A stretch of 64,000 nucleotides of DNA from Brienomyrus brachyistius. Lineage: Eukaryota; Chordata; Actinopteri; Osteoglossiformes; Mormyridae. Where the stretch lies: assembly GCF_023856365.1 (NCBI RefSeq), contig NC_064539.1, forward strand, positions 29,353,493-29,417,492. The letters run 5' to 3'. Under the pieces are notes generated by a model. It ran no database searches. It was not told where the DNA came from and saw nothing but the letters and a program-made list of their open reading frames with translations. Of the stretch, positions 23,401-29,400 are shown in pieces. The position numbers and the translations under genes are program-made. Positions within the stretch are counted from its first letter, which is position 1; every line of letters begins with the position of its first letter.

Positions 23401-26400
23401 TGTTTGTGTTCATACAGGCGTGTTTACATGTGTCTGTACTGCCCTATATGTGTGTGTTCATACAGGCGTGTTTACATGTGTCTGTACTGCCCTATATGTG
23501 TGTGTTCATACAGGCGTGTTTGTTCACCTGTACATACACACTTCCTGCCTGCGAATATGAGGCTTTGTTCTCGCTCACGTGACCCGAGGAGAGAGACACT
23601 CTGCATAATTTAGACACCTAAAAAGAGCATCAATAGGACATCAGACTGGAGAAATGTGCCTTTGGAGAGGAGAGGAGAGGAGAGGAGAGGAGAGGAGGGG
23701 CAGGACACACTGCTCTGTCCTGCATGGTAGTGTTACGCCCACACACACACACACACACACACGCACGCAGAAACAGCCAGACATGTACAGAACTTACATA
23801 CTCCAGTGAGGAACATAAGCACATAAGAGGTGTTGGTGTGCTAACAGGGTTAGGGTTAGGGTTAGGGTTGGGGTTAGTGTGGTCAGTGTGGACATCAATG
23901 CCCCAGTGCAGCAGCAGCAATGGTGCTGTTCTTTGGATGAGACGCAAATCTGAGGTCCTGACTGTTTCGAGGTCACGAACGATCCTTGGGACTCTTTCCG
24001 GAGAGCAGGGGTGGAACCTCGATGTCCAGGCTAAAATAGCCCACTGTGGCCCTATCAAATCTGGCCTCCTAATCATCCCCTACTGTACATCTAACTGGTG
24101 AATTCTCTCCTGCCCCATCACCACCTTAGCTACTGTGTGGTGAGCGTACTGGTGCAGAATGGCTGCTGTCGCATCATCCAGGTGGGGGCCACACAGTGGT
24201 GGTGGTTGAAATGGCTCCCCATTAGCTCTGTAAAGTGCTTTGGATGTTTGACAAAGCGCTATATAAATGCAACATGCATTCATTCATTCACATCCAGCAG
24301 AGACAGCAAGGCTGTGATTCCCGGGGAAACGGTGATACTGCCACACAGACAGGAAGAGCAGCACTTGTCATCCTACAGAAGAGCATCGTGCCAAGGGGAA
24401 GTCAGAGCTGTTTCAGCTTCCCTTAGGACTCCCGGCTGGCATCTATAAAACCACTCTGACTCGAAATGAACACCGGTGCTTAGAGGGCGGCGTTATAAAC
24501 CATCTGGAATTACCCACTTTCCTGCGTTGTTTTAACCTAATATGTCATCTGACCTTCAGTGAAATTCCATTACAAGGAAAATAAGTGAAATAAGTGCACA
24601 TTGAGCCTGCATTTACTGTTACGGTTCAGGTCAAAAGAATGAAAAAGTAGATATAAAGGATTTACAAACTTTGCCCCCCTAAAATGTGCACCAGTCTTTT
24701 CTTGTGTGTAAACCAAGATTTTAGCTGTAATAATAATTCTTCCAAGTACTTCACAGTTGTGTTTTTAAGACTCCAAATCACAATATATTGCCATCAAATG
24801 TAATACAACAGGAAATGGAATAAATATGTAGATAAAAAGCATTCCTATTGGACAATCCTGGCTTCTAGCTCAAGTTAACCCAGCTAACTGAGATATCCTG
24901 CTTCATGGAACACCCTCCAGGTAGAATGGAATGAAGACTGGAGGCTTTGAAAACAAGGGTTGAAATAGGCATGTCTGGCCCATCAGAACCCAAATATATC
25001 GTCATTATGGGGCGGCAGCAATGAGGGAGGCACAGAGGAAACCATAAAGATATTTCAGGATGATACTAATATATCGACGGGCATAACTATTTCTGAGCAT
25101 GTCGAGAGAGGAAACCTCAGAAGAAAAGGATGAAAAGCGAGACCCTCGGTCTGGGTGGGGGATGGCTGGGGAGGGAGCAGAGTATTTAAGGGCATTGAAC
25201 CGTGATCAAACAGCTACGTGGGGGGAAAACAGACACGCGATGGAGACCAGGGGCCCTGGATCTCTGGTGCCGGTAGGACCTCCAGTTGACGGGCCACACA
25301 TGACAACGGCGTGTCTCTCATCCCATCATCTGAGTTCCATGCCGGACGTGTAACTGGACCAAGAGCCTCACTGCTCTTGAAGTCCCTGAACGCGTGTTCC
25401 TCGTTGAAGACCCTGAACGCGTGTCTCTCGTTGAAGACCCTGAACGCGTGTCCCTCGTTGAAGACCCTGAACGCGTGTCTCTCGTTGAAGACCCTGAACG
25501 CGTGTCCCTCGTTGAAGACCCTGAACGCGTGTCTCTCGTTGAAGACCCTGAACGCGTGTCCCTCGTTGAGGACCCTGAACACGTGTCCCTCGTTGAAGAC
25601 CCTGAACCAGTGTCCCTCGTGAGTCTCGAGTTTCTCCGGAGTTTTCCGGATCCACACGCTGGTGCCACACGCACACACATCAGGGGCTCCCGCCGATCCA
25701 GGCTGAGATGCACCTCCCCCCCCCCCCCCCCACCCATGCTTCTGCTACGCCATGGGATCCTTGGAAGGTCGCCGGGAGGTCGCAGCACTGTCTGCCAGCT
25801 GGCATCTTGGTAATGTACTGAATCTTATCTTACCGCCATAAATGACCCCCCTCCCCCAACAAAGTAGCGCAGCTCTACCTCCCTCACTGTTGATGTTCAT
25901 TCTCGCCGTGTATCCTATTACCAATGCACAGCCTTCATTAAACAATCACAGTATGCCCCCACCATGGTTTACACGCCCGGTACCCCCAGAACACCAAGTC
26001 CCACTCACTCATCCTTCTTCCCTCCCTGCTTATCCTCCCCCTGTTACTGTCTGAAATTTATATTTCATGCCCGGCAGGTTAAAATAAACATTCAAAAGAA
26101 AGTCAAACCGAAGCAAAATAATTCCGAGCGTAACTGTCCCATTACATCAAGCTGGCATTAATGGCAGGACGCCCAGAGACTCACTGTGCTTTAGTGGCAT
26201 GATTAACCCCCCCCCCCCCCCCCCCCATTCTGTCACAGCGTATCAGGTCAGACAGTGGCCTCTCGCCATTGATATGTCTTCCTTATTCACTTCCTTTCCA
26301 AGTTTTTCCATCAGAAGAAATGGTTTCCCTGAAAGCATTTGGATTGCTTATATATTTTTGCGATTAAAGGAATTCTGCACTTGATTTCCAAAACTACGAG

Positions 26401-29400
26401 GGCTTCATGGTTGGCAGATAAGAGCTGACAAGCCCACTCCTGTTTCCTAAACAGTCCCATAAGGCAGAGCTAGGTGATAAGATGAGGACTGACAAATCCC
26501 CCATGTCTGGGAACCAGCAAGATGTAGCAACTCAACCGGACAACAAAGCCACTTGATGTGGCCATCAACTGAGACACACCCTGTACTATTTATACCCTCT
26601 GTCTCATGATGCCAGAAGATGTGGTGAAGTTTTTTTTTTTATCTTGTTTGAAAAAATTAATTATAGATTCTAAAGCCTTTTTGTGGGGTGTTACTTAAGG
26701 AACAAGACATGTCACCGAAGACCTAAGGGAACGGCACTGAACACATCGACTTATGAGATTGATTTCTGTAGAATTCAAAGCTAAACACATCCCTCTGGGT
26801 AATAGCATTCGCTAATTGATTAATTACTATGATATAAATGAGGATGCAGACGTATAAATAGGGTGAGAAGAAGGTGAGAAGGTGAGAAGGTCAGTCCCGG
26901 TATCAGTCACGGCTGTGATCCCAGAGAAATTCCACTTGCCTGGAGTGTCTCCTTGCAAACACACCGGGAGCAAGATAACGCAGAGGACCAAGCTAAGCAT
27001 CCTGGCCGCTGACTGGCCGAGTTCCCACACTCCTTAGTCTTCGAAGACCCACCAGGCACTGTCATCTCCAAGGTCAGCCAGGTGCTCTCAGGTTTCCCCA
27101 ACGCCATGGCGGTTAGCGACCCGACCCAGACATTTCATCCGAGGAGTCGGGCTGCAGAAACGACACACTGGAGTCTTCTGACTCCCTCTCCGGAACCTCG
27201 CAAAAGCCGCCATATCAGAGAGGCACCACTGGAAACTGAAGCGGGGTCCAGGCTCAGATATCATAAATCCATCTTTTAAACTGCAAAGAAATGCAATTTC
27301 TGAACCAATTGCTGCAGAATATGGGGTCTATCCATCCTGAATGGCTTAGTGTGTCATGCTTACCTTTAATTACCTCGTACCCCCACTGTTCCCTGCCACC
27401 CTCATTCTGTTGAGAGAGCTACTTTCACTTTGACCAATACCCTGGCGAGCTACCAAACCACAACTGTGATGGGAGAAGGGGGGGGGGGGGGGGGTCCTCT
27501 CAGTTAATTTTGCCTTAGTGATCAACCAGTTGCCAACCACTGCAACAGTGACAGGTCAGTCTTCCTGCCTGGTTAAATAGCTTTTTGTCACTGGGCTATT
27601 TATTGAAATCATTGATAATCAATGTGCAAATTGGGTTTGGAGTGAAATATACAATGAATAGCTACTGCTTAATGTTTGCTAGACTGCAGCTTATGACAAC
27701 GTCACCTGTGCTTGTGAAATTCATCCTCAAAAATCCATTTTGTTTTCAGGTTCCATCAAAATTCAAATTTCTGCACTTGGGGATTTATTCTGCTTTTCCC
27801 CACATTCTAGGAAGGGAGGCACCGAAAGCGTCATCCTCTGATGTGTAAAAGCCCTGCTTCACTGCACTGCATCATGCATGATTAAGGTCCACATTCTGGT
27901 GTGGCTGAAGATCTGCCTGACGTCACTGGTGGACGCGTGCATGCTAAAGCCCCCCCCCAGTCCTCCTCCCCGACACGGACCCTGCCTGCTGAGTCTCTGA
28001 CCTCCCCCTCTCACCTCATCATCTCTCCCACTCCGACAGAGGAACCTGCCCCATCTCATCTTCTCGACACGGCCCATTTAATCTCTTCTCCATTTTTTCT
28101 TTCCTTTCTTTGACCTTCACAACTCCCCAAGTCTTCTTCTTCTCATCCACACTCGCTCTTCTTCCTCCTCCCTCTCTATTGTTCCAGCTTTTTTCCATCT
28201 CCCGAGCTGCAGTGCCGTCATACTAAAGGTTTAGTTTGGTTGGGCAACAGCTCAGCACATGATGGCCAAACAGAGGGTTGTGAGGTTGGTCTTGAATAAT
28301 ACAGAGACTAAATAATTAATAATAAAATCAATAACCTGTACACTGCACAAAGTGCAATACCGGGCCAATACACTCCCATCCCTGGAGTTTGGTAGGACAC
28401 TGACTAACACATAAATGAAGAGTTTCTTTAATGCATGTCTGCATGCATATTTTTATATAATTTGCACATGGTTGGTTGTTCTTTCTGCTGGCTAACTGAG
28501 AATGTATTGCAATACACTCATTACAAATTGGCAATAAAATATCTTGAATACCAAAAACCCCCTCGTCATATCTGATGTCATCCTCCATATTTGTAACATA
28601 ATCAAAGAGAATACAAAGCCTCACTCATCCCCGGCAGAAAACAATATGATCACAGCAACTATTGTTCCCAACAGAACACCCAGCTGACAGCAAATCTGGG
28701 CAAAAAGTGCTGTTTTTAAAAGAAGTAAATCAATAAAATGCCTGTTATAGTGAGAAAGTTGGGGAGAATGACGGCAGAGTGCTTTTAATGGCGAAGTGGA
28801 GGCGATGTTCCAGCTTAGCGATGCTGTGTGAGTCCATAGCTGGAGCTGAGAGGAATGAAGGACTGAGAAAATGGACCCCTAAAGGAATTTCAATAATTGG
28901 AAAAAAAGACAGAAAATAGATTCAAGGATTTCGAAATTGGAACAAGAAAGCAAATAAAGATTCTGTCAGCCAGTAAAAATGAGAAAAGGGAGAAGGGATG
29001 TTTACTATTCTACCCTTTCATACAGCATGATAGTTTACTGGAACAAGTGGAGCATAACATTTGCACTTTTTTTTTCAAAGGTGCAACAGTTGGGCTCCTC
29101 CTGGTACTTGAACTGGTGACCTTGAAGGTATGAGTTCATGACTATTCTAATCTGACAAGGAATGAAGAAAGAGAGACAGAGGCAGTCTCACCAATTCTCT
29201 CCTCTGTCAACATAAGCTTAATTCAGAATTGAGAAAAAAAAGCAAAATGTGAGGAGCCATGTAATGCACGATGTTACCAACAGAGGGCGCCATAGAGGCA
29301 AAACCTGGCCCTGCAGTCCCAGATGCATATCAGTAACAGTAAAGCCCACAACCCACAGCAGGCTTATTGCGACTGCGATATAAACACACACACGCCTGAC

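Noticed and set aside
22764..23613. ORFs of about 205-230 codons on both strands (Cys/Val/His-rich repeats)
   Set aside because: Generated by the 48-bp minisatellite and (TG)n surroundings; no start context, domain or splice support.
25214..25813. ORFs with repeating DPERVSLVE or FNERHAFRV peptides
   Set aside because: Both are readings of the 27-bp minisatellite on opposite strands.
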